This document shows, in pieces, positions 45,306 to 54,922 of a DNA stretch of 64,000 nt. The stretch comes from Ignavibacteriaceae bacterium (GTDB lineage Bacteria; Bacteroidota; Ignavibacteria; Ignavibacteriales; Ignavibacteriaceae), in assembly GCA_013360295.1 (NCBI GenBank), contig JABWCL010000007.1, positions 61,112-125,111 on the forward strand. The letters are read 5' to 3'. The position numbers were made by a program, and so were the translations under genes. Each line of letters starts with the position of its first letter. Position 1 is the first letter of the stretch. The notes beneath the pieces were generated by a model. That model saw nothing but the letters and a program-made list of their open reading frames with translations, did not search any database and was not told the DNA's origin.

Positions 45306-46559
45306 TTAACTATTCATCATAGTGAGGAATTCTTTGTTATTCTTAGTACCCCTCATCTTGTCGAGAATAAATTCCATTGCCTCGACAGGTGAGAACTCGC
45401 TAAGGATCTTTCTGAGAATCCATATTTTCTGAAGTTCTTCCTCTTTAAGAAGCAGTTCTTCTTTTCTGGTTCCGGACTTATTAATATCAATCGCAGGGAA
45501 TATTCTTCTATCGCTGAGATCACGGTTAAGAACCAGTTCCATATTTCCAGTACCTTTGAATTCTTCAAAGATAACATCATCCATTCTGCTACCGGTATCG
45601 ATAAGTGCTGTAGCAATGATAGTCAGACTTCCGCCGTCTTCGGTACTTCTGGCGGCTCCGAAGAACCGTTTTGGTTTATGTAGTGCATTTGAATCAACAC
45701 CACCGGAAAGTATTCTGCCGCTATGCGGAACCACAATGTTATGAGCGCGGGCGAGCCTGGTGATGCTATCAAGTAGAATAACAACATCTTCATTAGCCTC
45801 GACCATTCTTTTCGCTTTTTCGATAACCATATCAGCTACCTGAACGTGGCGCTCTGCAGGTTCATCAAATGTAGAACTGATGACTTCCGCCTTCACGCTA
45901 CGTTCCATATCCGTTACTTCTTCAGGACGCTCGTCTATAAGAAGAATAATAAGTTTAACTTCCGGATTATTCCTGGTGATTGAATTTGCGATTTTTTGCA
46001 ATAAAATTGTTTTACCACTTTTAGGTGGTGAAACGATCAATCCGCGCTGCCCTTTACCAATCGGTGCAAGCAGGTCCATTATTCTCATTGAATATTCACC
46101 GGGAGCAGATTCCAGAATAAGTTTCTTTGTAGGATAAACGGGCGTAAGGTTGTCAAACAGTGTTCGTTCTCTGATCGACGCGGGATCCTGATTATTAACA
46201 GCTTCAACCCTTAAAAGAGCGAAGAACCTTTCTCCGTCTTTAGGAGGCCTGACTTGTCCGCTGACAAAATCACCGGTTCTGAGGCTGAATTTCTTAATTT
46301 GTGAGGGAGATACATATATATCATCCGGAGATGGCAGATAGTTATAGTCAGCAGACCTCAAAAAGCCGTAACTGTCAGGGAGCACTTCAAGTACACCTTT
46401 AGAAAACGTAAGACCGTCCTTGGCAGTCTGAGCTTCTAATATCTTGAAAATTAATTCCTGCTTTCGCAGGTCGCTGTAGCCTGAAATCCCCAGATCTTTC
46501 GCAATCTGATTTAACTCTACAATCTTTTTTGATTTCAGTTCTGAAATATCCATTGGCAT
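45306..46559 (-). CDS. rho: Transcription termination factor Rho
   Basis: Hexameric RNA helicase that ends transcription. It has 417 residues, the E. coli size, with no long insertion. Rho_N helical domain at about 1-45, cold-shock-like RNA-binding domain at about 50-120 with [15 protein letters not shown], and RecA-type ATPase with Walker [12 protein letters not shown], Walker [14 protein letters not shown] and the Q/R-loop region. It is not preceded by a recognisable autoregulatory structure in the 37-nt gap after folC. Confidence 0.97.
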   Translation of the reverse strand: MPMDISELKSKKIVELNQIAKDLGISGYSDLRKQELIFKILEAQTAKDGLTFSKGVLEVLPDSYGFLRSADYNYLPSPDDIYVSPSQIKKFSLRTGDFVSGQVRPPKDGERFFALLRVEAVNNQDPASIRERTLFDNLTPVYPTKKLILESAPGEYSMRIMDLLAPIGKGQRGLIVSPPKSGKTILLQKIANSITRNNPEVKLIILLIDERPEEVTDMERSVKAEVISSTFDEPAERHVQVADMVIEKAKRMVEANEDVVILLDSITRLARAHNIVVPHSGRILSGGVDSNALHKPKRFFGAARSTEDGGSLTIIATALIDTGSRMDDVIFEEFKGTGNMELVLNRDLSDRRIFPAIDINKSGTRKEELLLKEEELQKIWILRKILSEFSPVEAMEFILDKMRGTKNNKEFLTMMNS

Positions 46560-46596
46560 AATTTTACCTTCGTAATGTTAAATTCTATTAAAATAT

Positions 46597-47868
46597 TTAT
46601 TTAATTCTTTTTAGGTATTCTTTGACTCTGCCGATAAGGTACATGCTCCCTAGCACTACCAGGCAGTCATTCATTTCTGCTTTCCGGAGAAAAGACTGTA
46701 CTGCGTTTTCGGGTGAATCATTTAATCTGTATTTAATATTCAGGCTTTCGGCTATTGATGCTATCTCCTGCATCTCCGCAGCCCTTTCATTCTCAATCTT
46801 TGTGATTATAATTTCGTTAAAAAACATCTTTACCGGAGAAAGCATTTCTCTGATATTTTTGTCACGTAAGGCGGCAAACAATAAAACACAATTTCTGAAT
46901 TTCGGTTTATGCTGATCAAATTCCGTAAGGAAAGAATGTATCCCTTCGGGATTATGAGCAGAATCAAGTATTAAGTAAGGGCTCTCATTCACATATTCAA
47001 ATCTTCCCTGTATCCCTGTATTCAGGATAACATTTCTGACACCCTTCGAGAAAATCTTCTCATCCGTCAGGTTCAGTGTTTCATAAACCGAAAGGATAGC
47101 CAGGGAGGCATTCAGTCTCTGAAAATTTCCCGGTAATGGCGATTCAAGCCTGTAAATATTAAGCTCTTCGGTGTACAATTCCACGTGATTAGCTTTTTCC
47201 ATTATGAAATCCGGAAGAATGAAAAGTTCATTTCCCACCAGAGCACACTTATTCTCAATTATTTCACGGGCGATATCAGGCAATTTCCCGATGAATGTTT
47301 TTCCCTGTCTTTTTATAATCTCCGCTTTTTCCGCCGTAATAAGGTCAATTGAGTGACCTAAAATATTTGTATGTTCAAGGCTTATTGAAGTAATTATCGA
47401 CGCCAGCGGATTGATCACATTTGTCGAGTCAAGCCTTCCCCCCAATCCCGTTTCGATTACGGCATAATCAATACCCTGATCTTTAAAATATGCAAAGGCC
47501 ATACAGGTAGTCGTTTCGAAAAAAGTCAAAGCGTTGCTATCAATATAATCTTCGTGCTTTTCGAAAAATTCCACGATATAATCGTCGCTGATTTCGACAC
47601 CGTTTATTTTAATTCTCTCATTAAAACGGATAAAATGAGGCGATGTATATAATCCGGTTTTATAACCATATTCCATTAAAATGCTGGCAATAAAAGAGGA
47701 CGTGCTACCTTTTCCGTTAGAACCGGCAACGTGAAAACATCTCAAATCCCTCTGAGGATTTCCTAAATGCTTCAAGAATTCAATAGTATTTTCAAGTCCA
47801 AGTTTTACTCCGAGCTGGTGCAAACTGAACAGTTTATCAAGAACCAGTTTGTATTTATCTGGACTCAT
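46597..47868 (-). CDS. folC: Folylpolyglutamate/dihydrofolate synthase
   Basis: Adds glutamate to dihydropteroate and folates. It has 423 residues of the Mur ligase fold. P-loop HVAGSNGKGSTSSFIA; substrate segment GLYTSPHFIRFNERI; ETGLGGRLDSTNVI; and the C-terminal domain with LDSAHNPEGIHSF. It overlaps pyrD by 4 nt. Whether it has the dihydrofolate synthase activity as well as the polyglutamation is typical but not shown by sequence alone. folP is elsewhere in the window (31636-32760). Confidence 0.94.
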   Translation of the reverse strand: MSPDKYKLVLDKLFSLHQLGVKLGLENTIEFLKHLGNPQRDLRCFHVAGSNGKGSTSSFIASILMEYGYKTGLYTSPHFIRFNERIKINGVEISDDYIVEFFEKHEDYIDSNALTFFETTTCMAFAYFKDQGIDYAVIETGLGGRLDSTNVINPLASIITSISLEHTNILGHSIDLITAEKAEIIKRQGKTFIGKLPDIAREIIENKCALVGNELFILPDFIMEKANHVELYTEELNIYRLESPLPGNFQRLNASLAILSVYETLNLTDEKIFSKGVRNVILNTGIQGRFEYVNESPYLILDSAHNPEGIHSFLTEFDQHKPKFRNCVLLFAALRDKNIREMLSPVKMFFNEIIITKIENERAAEMQEIASIAESLNIKYRLNDSPENAVQSFLRKAEMNDCLVVLGSMYLIGRVKEYLKRIK

Positions 47869-48779
47869 GGTAACCGGACCGCCCCCGTAAGTTCGTTTAG
47901 AACGGGGATATTATTTTGTTCGCAATAACCGGCAATTTCAGCTACAACTTTCTCTGCAAAATCAGGAGAAATAAAATTCATTGTTCCTACCTGAATGCAC
48001 GAAGCCCCTGCCAAAATAAATTCGATAATGTCTTCCCACTTACTGATACCTCCGATACCAATTATCGGGATTCTTACATTTCGTTTAATCTCTAAGACCT
48101 TTGCAAGAGCAACCGGTTTAATAGCCGGCCCGGAGAGACCACCTGTTACATTAAATAGTTTCGGTTTCCTTGTACGGATGTCAATAGAAGTACCGACGAG
48201 TGTATTAATGGCACTTACCGCGTCACCACCTTCCTCGCTGACCACCCGCGCAAAATCTGATATTCTGGCAACATTAGGGGATAGCTTAACAATCAGTAAT
48301 TTATCGGTAACCGCTCTGACTCCTGCGGTTATTCGTCTCACAGCGTCCAGATTATTTCCAAATTCCAGCCCGCCGTCTTTAACATTCGGGCAAGACACGT
48401 TTATCTCAAACCCATTTATTGCTGATTCAGTTGTCAGTATTCTGGTACACTCTATGTATTCCTCGGGTGAACTGGCAGCAATGTTGCAGATAATGTTCGT
48501 ATCATAACCCGCAAGATTGGGTAATTTAGTCTTTAAAAATTCTTCGACTCCGACATTTGCCAGTCCGATTGCGTTAAGCATGCCGGAAGCAGTTTCAACT
48601 ATTCTTTGGGGCGGATTCCCCTTCCTCGGTTTCAGACTAAGAGACTTTGTTACTATACCGCCAATTTTATTAAGATCACAGAAATTTGAAATTTCATCAC
48701 CATACCCAACAGTCCCGGAAGCCAGCAGAACAGGATTCCGAAACACAACATCTTTTATCTTTACGCTGAGATCTGTCAT
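47865..48779 (-). CDS. pyrD: Dihydroorotate dehydrogenase, class 1B catalytic subunit
   Basis: Oxidises dihydroorotate to orotate in pyrimidine synthesis, passing electrons through PyrK to NAD+. It has 304 residues of the FMN TIM-barrel. The active-site base is the Cys of EINVSCPNVKDGG, which marks class 1 rather than membrane class 2. FMN contacts include IIGIGGISKWEDIIEF and CIQVGT. It shares one base with the pyrK stop and is thus coupled to it, the normal arrangement for class 1B. Confidence 0.96.
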   Translation of the reverse strand: MTDLSVKIKDVVFRNPVLLASGTVGYGDEISNFCDLNKIGGIVTKSLSLKPRKGNPPQRIVETASGMLNAIGLANVGVEEFLKTKLPNLAGYDTNIICNIAASSPEEYIECTRILTTESAINGFEINVSCPNVKDGGLEFGNNLDAVRRITAGVRAVTDKLLIVKLSPNVARISDFARVVSEEGGDAVSAINTLVGTSIDIRTRKPKLFNVTGGLSGPAIKPVALAKVLEIKRNVRIPIIGIGGISKWEDIIEFILAGASCIQVGTMNFISPDFAEKVVAEIAGYCEQNNIPVLNELTGAVRLP

Positions 48780-49537
48780 CAGGAGATGATAATCTCCTGT
48801 GAATTAAAAACAGGCCCATCTTTACAAACAAGTTTATAACCTGATCCATCATGTAACTCAGCCGGGCAGCCCTGACAAATCCCAAAACCGCATGCCATAG
48901 CACATTCTAACGAAACCTCCGATTCAATCCCAACAAAGTTAACCCAATCAGTAAGAGATTTCAGCATTGGAGTGGGACCGCAGGAAAAAATCTTCTTAAT
49001 CCCCGGAATTTCACTGATTTTCAATTTAAGCAAATCGACCACATTTCCATAGTAACCGGTGGTGCCGTCATCTGTGGCTGAATAAACATTCACAATGCCT
49101 TGAGTCACCAGGTGCCTGGAACTTCTTGCACCGATAAAACTATATATTTTCTTCTTATTTCTGATTTTCTTCGTCAGGTAAGGAAACGGGGCTACACCCA
49201 AACCTCCTGCTACGATAATTGCGGACTCGTATTCCCCTTCAATTCCAAAACCATGACCCAGTGGACCTATTATATCAAGCCACTCTCCTGCCCTTTTCTG
49301 ACTAAGTATTTTTGTCCCTTCACCGTGAACATCAAACATAAAGGACAGGTTTTTGCCCGTCAAATCACTTATAGAAAACGGTCGCCGTAAAAGTGGGAAC
49401 AGGCTTTCCGAAACCCTTATATTAAAAAACTGGCCCGGAAGTGTCGCAGCAGCAAAATATTCAGACTCAACAGTCAAAATAAATATGCCTGACTGAACCT
49501 CACTAACTGAAACTATTTGAGTTTTTTCAATTCGCAA
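48779..49537 (-). CDS. pyrK: Dihydroorotate dehydrogenase electron transfer subunit
   Basis: FAD and [2Fe-2S] subunit of the class 1B dihydroorotate dehydrogenase. It has 252 residues. The ferredoxin-reductase fold has RPFSISD (FAD) and IVAGGLGVAPFPYL (NAD). The iron-sulfur cysteines are in CAMACGFGICQGCPAEL and a later CKDGP. The start is TTG at 49537, with AGG about 6 nt upstream; no ATG is nearby. First gene of the pyrK-pyrD-folC-rho run. Confidence 0.94.
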   Translation of the reverse strand: MRIEKTQIVSVSEVQSGIFILTVESEYFAAATLPGQFFNIRVSESLFPLLRRPFSISDLTGKNLSFMFDVHGEGTKILSQKRAGEWLDIIGPLGHGFGIEGEYESAIIVAGGLGVAPFPYLTKKIRNKKKIYSFIGARSSRHLVTQGIVNVYSATDDGTTGYYGNVVDLLKLKISEIPGIKKIFSCGPTPMLKSLTDWVNFVGIESEVSLECAMACGFGICQGCPAELHDGSGYKLVCKDGPVFNSQEIIIS

Positions 49538-49804
49538 TTGTTACCTGGGAAATCATACAGGAGAAATCTTCAAAATTTGGAAACAAACGAAGGCTATTCT
49601 GAAGAATTATTAGAATAAGATTAAAAATATAAAATAACTGATTAAAAATAAAATCATTTTTTTTAACGGACAAATTTTATTTTCAGCGGCATTCATTTTT
49701 TGCCGCGAAACGGAGAATAAAGAATACCCACATAAAACATTAATATCACGTTTTCGAGCCCTGACACAACACACAAAATTATCAGGTAAGAAAAACGAAA
49801 CAGG
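49538..49804. other. Intergenic gap with one inverted repeat
   Basis: A 267-nt AT-rich gap between the amidase stop and the pyrK start, both on the minus strand. It must hold the end of the amidase transcript and the promoter for pyrK. GCGGCA (49686-49691) and TGCCGC (49701-49706) can form a 6-bp hairpin with a 9-nt loop, but it is not followed by a U-run on either strand, so I do not call a terminator. No small gene is visible. Confidence 0.45.
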
Positions 49805-52336
49805 TTATTTAATGAGAACCATTTTACGGGTACTATAAAAGTCCCCGCTTCGTATCGTATAGAAGTAGACCCCGCTGCTTAGTGAGTGGGTTTCAGCATT
49901 TAACTCGATGGTATGTAAACCTGCTGATCTGTGATCATTCAGCAACTCCGTGACCTTATCCCCCAAAATATTGTATATAGACAGATTCACAAGACCTTCT
50001 GTTTTGAGTGTAAAACTGATTTTCGTTTGTGGATTAAAAGGATTGGGAAAATTCTGGTCTAAATAATAGTCCATTACCAAAACTGACAAATCGCGAACAT
50101 CAGTGGGAGTCTGAGGCCGTTTCTGAATTCCATCAATGTAAATGGCGTTATTGGTACTCCCGTTTGCTGTCTGTTTAACAACCACGCTGTGAAATAATCT
50201 CGTACCGGATCCGCCAATGGATGAAACCGGGATTTCGACAAACTTCCATCCTGTCCAGTCAAGAGTTCCAACCGGAACAATTGCATTGGAAGTTGAATTA
50301 TAGTAAAACCAGAACTCCAAATTATTGAAACTCAGATCACCGTAAACCCACATACCGAAGCGATCGGTTGCTACTGAACTCACCGCGGGTTTGTCAGCGT
50401 TAAAAGTACGGCAGACACCGCCTGTCCCCGTGAACATATATGATATTTTTCCGGATTTTGTACCCTGCGCGTACTCGTCTGAAACAATATTGAAGGCAGT
50501 GGCATTTGGATCTGTTCCAACGGTACTTCCGCTGTAATTCGGGTCTTTCCAGTTATTTAATGCTTCAAGTCCGTCTAGCAAAGTTCCTGATACAAAATTA
50601 GATACGTATGTACGGAATTCTATTACAATATCATCGCCTAATGCAGCATTAAATATATTTTTGATAGTACCCTTCACTTTTACTTTGTATAATGAATTCT
50701 GGATAAGCGTATTTTGCGGGGAGAATGCAAGAATACCCTTCGTGTTAACCTCCTGATATACGATATTTTTTATTCCAAGCTGATTACCGGATGAATCTTC
50801 TAGAGCAATTGCACCTGCAAGTGAACTCTGTAAAATGGGTGTATCGAAATTTATTATGATTCTGACGGTAGTGCTGATGTTTGCAGCGTTATTTGCCGGA
50901 TAAGCTGATTCCAAATTCAGTGAACTGTATGACTTTGTAACGAAACTGAAATTCACACCTGTTCTCAGACTGTGACCGTTATAATTCATCGCACTCGAAT
51001 CATAATTTACATTATAAACGGTCCCAAGGGAGAACAAAGTGGACGGTTTGAACACTAGCGTTTTACCAAAATCTTCCCAGGAAAAACTACCCGGGACTGA
51101 GGGTGTTATTGTAAACGCGGCCTGCGCTTCAGACCTTTTCATCCTTTGATTAAATCTTATTTTTATTGGAGCGTTCGAAAACACGCTGTCAGTTGAAGAT
51201 GAAGGAGAATAAGAAGATATTGAAGGGCGGGTGGTATCCTGCGATACCAACTGCATATAAAAATTCCAATCCCAATACTGCCCGGGGTCTGTATGCGAAT
51301 TGCAACCAGTGTTAATGGATGGATAATTTGAGGACATCCAGGAAACCCACTGAGAATTTTGCCATTCGTTGTGCCCAATAATTTTGTTTCTTGAAAATGG
51401 GATACTGTAACGAGTTGAAAAATGTCTGAATAAAGCTGCTGACGACAAGTACATTGCATCAGTATACCAGGCAGGATTATCAACAAAACCTTCGTGTTCG
51501 ACTCCAAGCATATAAGGATTCCAGCAGACTACGTGCCACGCTCTGTTTTGTTCTCTTACCAACTGGATAATATAACCATCTGAACTTCTGATTATATAGT
51601 GAGTGCTGGCCTGAGCATCAGGATTCTGCAGCCATGAAACTGAAGCGGCAAAACTACCCTGTGTGGTATGTACTACTGAAAAGACATGATTTATCGCACC
51701 GGTAGTAAAATTTGGTGAAGGGCTCCACACTGCAGGTCCGTAATCTTCAGATTCAATATTTTTAAATTTGTTTTCAGGATTAACATTTTCGCCGAAAACC
51801 GATAAGTCAATATTTCTGTTTGGTTGTATTGATAATCCTTCATCATCAATCCCGTCGTGCAAAATTTTTAGAACATCAAATGAATAGAACTCCCTTAAAT
51901 CCCCCTGGGGTATCCCTGAATAGTTCTCGAGAACGGACTTCCAGGAATTCAAATTATAAAAATCCGCCTGATGCCGTTCTGCTAAATGCGCCAGGTATGC
52001 AGCTGCACCGTTAATATTAAAAACAATATCAGTTGCAACTCTTTCTTTTGAGATATTTAGCATTGAACTCGCGACGGTAAGGGAGTTCCCAAACCAGTGA
52101 TCATCCCGGAGTCCCATTATACCATGGCTTTGCGGCATATTAATACATGAATGTCCTTCAATACTAACATTGTGTTTAAATCTTGATTCAGTAAATGCAA
52201 CTCCTTTGAGAATCTCAGAGGGTACTCCAAAACGAATAGCAGCCTCTTCGAATATACTACTCAGTTCAACTTTATTCTGTGAAAATGATGGTAAGTGAAA
52301 GAGTAAGGCGAGTATTAATGTCAGGTAAGTTCTCAT
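49805..52336 (-). CDS. Secreted N-acetylmuramoyl-L-alanine amidase with transglycosylase-like and T9SS domains
   Basis: An 843-residue exoprotein. Start at ATG 52336 is chosen because it begins the signal peptide (about 1-20, ending LPSFSQ); the frame continues 36 codons upstream without a signal. A lytic-transglycosylase-like domain (about 22-165) has GVAFTESRFKHN with a Glu50 in the catalytic place. An amidase_2 domain (about 215-365) keeps H223, H348 and D350 as zinc-site candidates. Two Ig-like Big_5 repeats and a C-terminal galactose-binding-like region follow. QNFPNPFNPQTKISF begins the T9SS type A tail. It probably degrades peptidoglycan outside the cell. Confidence 0.85.
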   Translation of the reverse strand: MRTYLTLILALLFHLPSFSQNKVELSSIFEEAAIRFGVPSEILKGVAFTESRFKHNVSIEGHSCINMPQSHGIMGLRDDHWFGNSLTVASSMLNISKERVATDIVFNINGAAAYLAHLAERHQADFYNLNSWKSVLENYSGIPQGDLREFYSFDVLKILHDGIDDEGLSIQPNRNIDLSVFGENVNPENKFKNIESEDYGPAVWSPSPNFTTGAINHVFSVVHTTQGSFAASVSWLQNPDAQASTHYIIRSSDGYIIQLVREQNRAWHVVCWNPYMLGVEHEGFVDNPAWYTDAMYLSSAALFRHFSTRYSIPFSRNKIIGHNEWQNSQWVSWMSSNYPSINTGCNSHTDPGQYWDWNFYMQLVSQDTTRPSISSYSPSSSTDSVFSNAPIKIRFNQRMKRSEAQAAFTITPSVPGSFSWEDFGKTLVFKPSTLFSLGTVYNVNYDSSAMNYNGHSLRTGVNFSFVTKSYSSLNLESAYPANNAANISTTVRIIINFDTPILQSSLAGAIALEDSSGNQLGIKNIVYQEVNTKGILAFSPQNTLIQNSLYKVKVKGTIKNIFNAALGDDIVIEFRTYVSNFVSGTLLDGLEALNNWKDPNYSGSTVGTDPNATAFNIVSDEYAQGTKSGKISYMFTGTGGVCRTFNADKPAVSSVATDRFGMWVYGDLSFNNLEFWFYYNSTSNAIVPVGTLDWTGWKFVEIPVSSIGGSGTRLFHSVVVKQTANGSTNNAIYIDGIQKRPQTPTDVRDLSVLVMDYYLDQNFPNPFNPQTKISFTLKTEGLVNLSIYNILGDKVTELLNDHRSAGLHTIELNAETHSLSSGVYFYTIRSGDFYSTRKMVLIK

Positions 52337-52364
52337 TTGTATCTTTTGGGCGGTTATAAAACTT

Positions 52365-53000
52365 TTATTTGCATTTTCTGTTTTCAATAAGGAACAATTT
52401 ATCCAGCCTCTTTTGGTGCCTTCCCCCGCTGTATGAAGTAGCAAGCCATGCTTTCACAATTGATAATATAGTCTCTTCTCCGAGAGCTTTACCGCCAATT
52501 GCAAGTAAATTTGCATCATTATGCTCCCGCGCTGATCTCGCGGAAAATTCGTTAAAGCATACCGCGGCACGAATCCCTTTGAATTTGTTCGCAGTCATAG
52601 CTGATGCATTACCAACGGCATCGATAAGGATACAGAACGCGGCGTTACTTCCGAAGAAAAGGTTTACTGCTTTTTCGGCTATATCCGGATAATCTGCGGG
52701 CAGCGAATCATTAACACCGGCATCTATAACATCAAAACCGGAACTTATGAGGAATTCAGATATTTTGTTTTTTATCTCAACAGCGTTGTGGTCATTTCCT
52801 ATTACGACCCTGCGGTTGCTGAAGCTGCCTGAAGGAGCAACCTGAACCGGAACGAGTTCCTGCTCTGCAAAAGTAACTCCGTACTGCTTGGCAGTATCTC
52901 TCGCCAGTGGGCTGATTATGGAATTATTACTTATCGTGAGCGTTCTTTTACCGCTTTTCACAAGATCCTTAATATGTCGGTCAGTTATAAGGTTTTTCAT
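52365..53000 (-). CDS. RpiB/LacAB-family sugar-phosphate isomerase-like protein with N-terminal extension
   Basis: A 211-residue protein whose residues 64-200 have the RpiB fold: VVIGNDHNAVEIKNKI, ANKFKGIRAAVCF and REHNDANLLAIGGK. In ribose-5-phosphate isomerase B the loop CGTGIG carries the catalytic Cys; here it reads DAVGNA with Asp127 in that place. The first 60 residues (ITDRHIKDLVKSGKRT, then SIISPLARDTAKQYGVTF) are absent from standard RpiB and resemble a motif attached to several metabolic enzymes of microcompartment loci, though no such locus is seen here. The substrate may therefore not be ribose-5-phosphate. It lies 8 nt after manC. Confidence 0.75.
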   Translation of the reverse strand: MKNLITDRHIKDLVKSGKRTLTISNNSIISPLARDTAKQYGVTFAEQELVPVQVAPSGSFSNRRVVIGNDHNAVEIKNKISEFLISSGFDVIDAGVNDSLPADYPDIAEKAVNLFFGSNAAFCILIDAVGNASAMTANKFKGIRAAVCFNEFSARSAREHNDANLLAIGGKALGEETILSIVKAWLATSYSGGRHQKRLDKLFLIENRKCK

Positions 53001-53008
53001 TATATTGA

Positions 53009-54076
53009 TTAAATATACTCATTTAATTTATTATGCTTAAGGTAATCCACAACCTTTTTGACATCCTGCGCCTGGTCTCTTCTGCAAACTAGCAATGAAT
53101 CGTCGGTATTGATTACAATGACATTCTCCATCCCGATGACTGCAGTAAATTTCTGCGGCGAATAAATATACGAGTCTAGCGTCATTTCAGCAAAGACATT
53201 GCCTATCTGTACATTTCCCTGCTCCTGTTTTTCTGAGCGCTGGTACACCTCTTCCCAACTGCCCACATCGCTCCAGTTGAAATCAGCCATGATAAGGTAC
53301 ACTTTTCTTGATTTTTCCATAACACCATAATCAATGGATATACTTTTAATTTCGGAATAAATCACGTCAACTGAATCGCTGAAATCTTCTGTACCGGGAT
53401 CACCTTCCAGTTTCTGCAGAGATGAGTGTAACTCCGGGAGATACAATTTTATTTCGTCTAATATGTCCGCTACCCGCCAGATAAACATTCCGCTATTCCA
53501 ATAAAAATCTCCGCTTTCCAGAAACCGTACTGCAGTGGCATAGTTAGGTTTTTCAGCGAAAGAATTTACCCTGTAGAATCTTTCATCCAGGAGTTTTTCC
53601 CCAACCTGAATATATCCGTAACCGGTTTCAGGCCGATTAGGTCTTATTCCGATTGTGATCAATCCTTTCGTTTTTTCGGCAAGGCTGGCAGCTTTTCTCA
53701 GTGACTCCCTGAATTGTTCTTCTTCGGATATCAGGTGATCCGCCGGAAGCACTATACTGACCGCATTGGGAGACTTCTTATGGATAATCGCAGCTGCTAA
53801 GCCCACACAGGCTGCAGTATTTCTTCCCTGTGGCTCCGCGATTATGTTTTCAGGATTCAGGTCAGGCAGCTGGCGTATGATTTCCTCCCGCTGAAGTGCA
53901 TTAGTAATTATATAGATATGGTCATTGTCAATCAAACCACTTAACCTTGATACTGAATTCTGTATCATGGTATTCTCCCCGAATATCCTGAGCAGCTGTT
54001 TCGGGCTTCTCTCCCTGCTCCTCGGCCAGAATCTTGACCCCACTCCACCTGCCATTATTACCGCATATATTTCCAT
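53009..54076 (-). CDS. manC: Mannose-1-phosphate guanylyltransferase
   Basis: Makes GDP-mannose from GTP and mannose-1-phosphate for cell-surface glycans. It has 355 residues, the length of the single-domain enzyme without the phosphomannose isomerase part. The nucleotide-binding motif is MAGGVGSRFWPRSRERSPKQLL (positions about 8-29), with LPADHLI, FAEKPNYATA and GMFIWRV in order, and the DWSDVGSWEE-like segment is FNWSDVGSWEEVY. It directly follows the unrecognised gene, with no gap. Confidence 0.94.
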   Translation of the reverse strand: MEIYAVIMAGGVGSRFWPRSRERSPKQLLRIFGENTMIQNSVSRLSGLIDNDHIYIITNALQREEIIRQLPDLNPENIIAEPQGRNTAACVGLAAAIIHKKSPNAVSIVLPADHLISEEEQFRESLRKAASLAEKTKGLITIGIRPNRPETGYGYIQVGEKLLDERFYRVNSFAEKPNYATAVRFLESGDFYWNSGMFIWRVADILDEIKLYLPELHSSLQKLEGDPGTEDFSDSVDVIYSEIKSISIDYGVMEKSRKVYLIMADFNWSDVGSWEEVYQRSEKQEQGNVQIGNVFAEMTLDSYIYSPQKFTAVIGMENVIVINTDDSLLVCRRDQAQDVKKVVDYLKHNKLNEYI

Positions 54077-54922
54077 TTAAAAATCCTTTACTTTAATAGT
54101 TTTAATTGAATTTCCTAGTTCTTCAGCTTTCCGCAGATATACAGAAATATCGATTTCTTTATCTTTAATAAGCGCTACTATTACGATAAGACACGCCCTG
54201 AGAGCATCTACAACCTGCCTGTTGGGCTGGAGAATATTTTCACTAAATAAGAATAGCGTTTTACCAACAATTTCGTGCATATTGGAAATTATCTGACTGT
54301 CAAAATTCTTAGAAACCGTCCAGTTTCTTTTCATCAGGTTGGCAAAATATTTAAGTTCATCCGGTTTTATTTCATTTTGCAGAAGATTTTTGAGAGCATT
54401 ATCTAAAGAACTTATTGGTTTAGTCACCATTTCCTCGAACTTATAAAAAGTTATTTGTTCCGGTTCACTCTCTTCGTGGAGTAAAAGATTCTCTTTTTTC
54501 TCTTCACTGAATTCATCAACTCCGGCTGATCCTGGCTCTGTTTGTGGAATGCAATTGTGCCCATAAGACTCTCTGACACGGTTAATGTAAGACCTGAAAA
54601 CCAATGATGTTTTTACATCCAGTGTTACTGATAGTTCTTTAACCAGGTTATAGGAGTGCTGCCTGAATTTCTCACTTATTGTAGCGTATTCAATTTTATT
54701 ATTATTAACGAAACTCACAATCTCGGTAAATTTAAGAGCCAGCTTTGCGAGTTCGGTAACCTTCTTCATTTCTTTAATGTAACAATCAAGATTTGAACAG
54801 CCGGATATCTCTTCGCGTAGAATTCCGATCATTTCAATTTTTTCAGCTGTAAGTTTCAAATGGCTGGAAGCTTGGTTTACACATTGCAGGAGGTATTCCT
54901 TTACAATATTGTTGTCAGACAT
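54077..54922 (-). CDS. Unrecognised helical protein
   Basis: I do not recognise this 281-residue protein. It has no signal peptide or membrane helix, is predicted by eye to be almost entirely helical, and has an acidic, Glu-rich linker at about residues 132-155 (FSEEKKENLLLHEESEPEQ). The part before and after that linker could be two separate helical domains. It overlaps alr by 8 nt and abuts manC, so it belongs to an envelope-related run, which is the only hint of its role. Confidence 0.75.
   Translation of the reverse strand: MSDNNIVKEYLLQCVNQASSHLKLTAEKIEMIGILREEISGCSNLDCYIKEMKKVTELAKLALKFTEIVSFVNNNKIEYATISEKFRQHSYNLVKELSVTLDVKTSLVFRSYINRVRESYGHNCIPQTEPGSAGVDEFSEEKKENLLLHEESEPEQITFYKFEEMVTKPISSLDNALKNLLQNEIKPDELKYFANLMKRNWTVSKNFDSQIISNMHEIVGKTLFLFSENILQPNRQVVDALRACLIVIVALIKDKEIDISVYLRKAEELGNSIKTIKVKDF

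Noticed and set aside
47995..48507. A 170-codon plus-strand frame opposite pyrD
   Set aside because: Antisense shadow; the minus-strand PyrD has all expected motifs and codon use.
49686..49706. GCGGCA/TGCCGC inverted repeat as a terminator for the amidase gene
   Set aside because: Only a 6-bp stem with a 9-nt loop and no run of T on either side.
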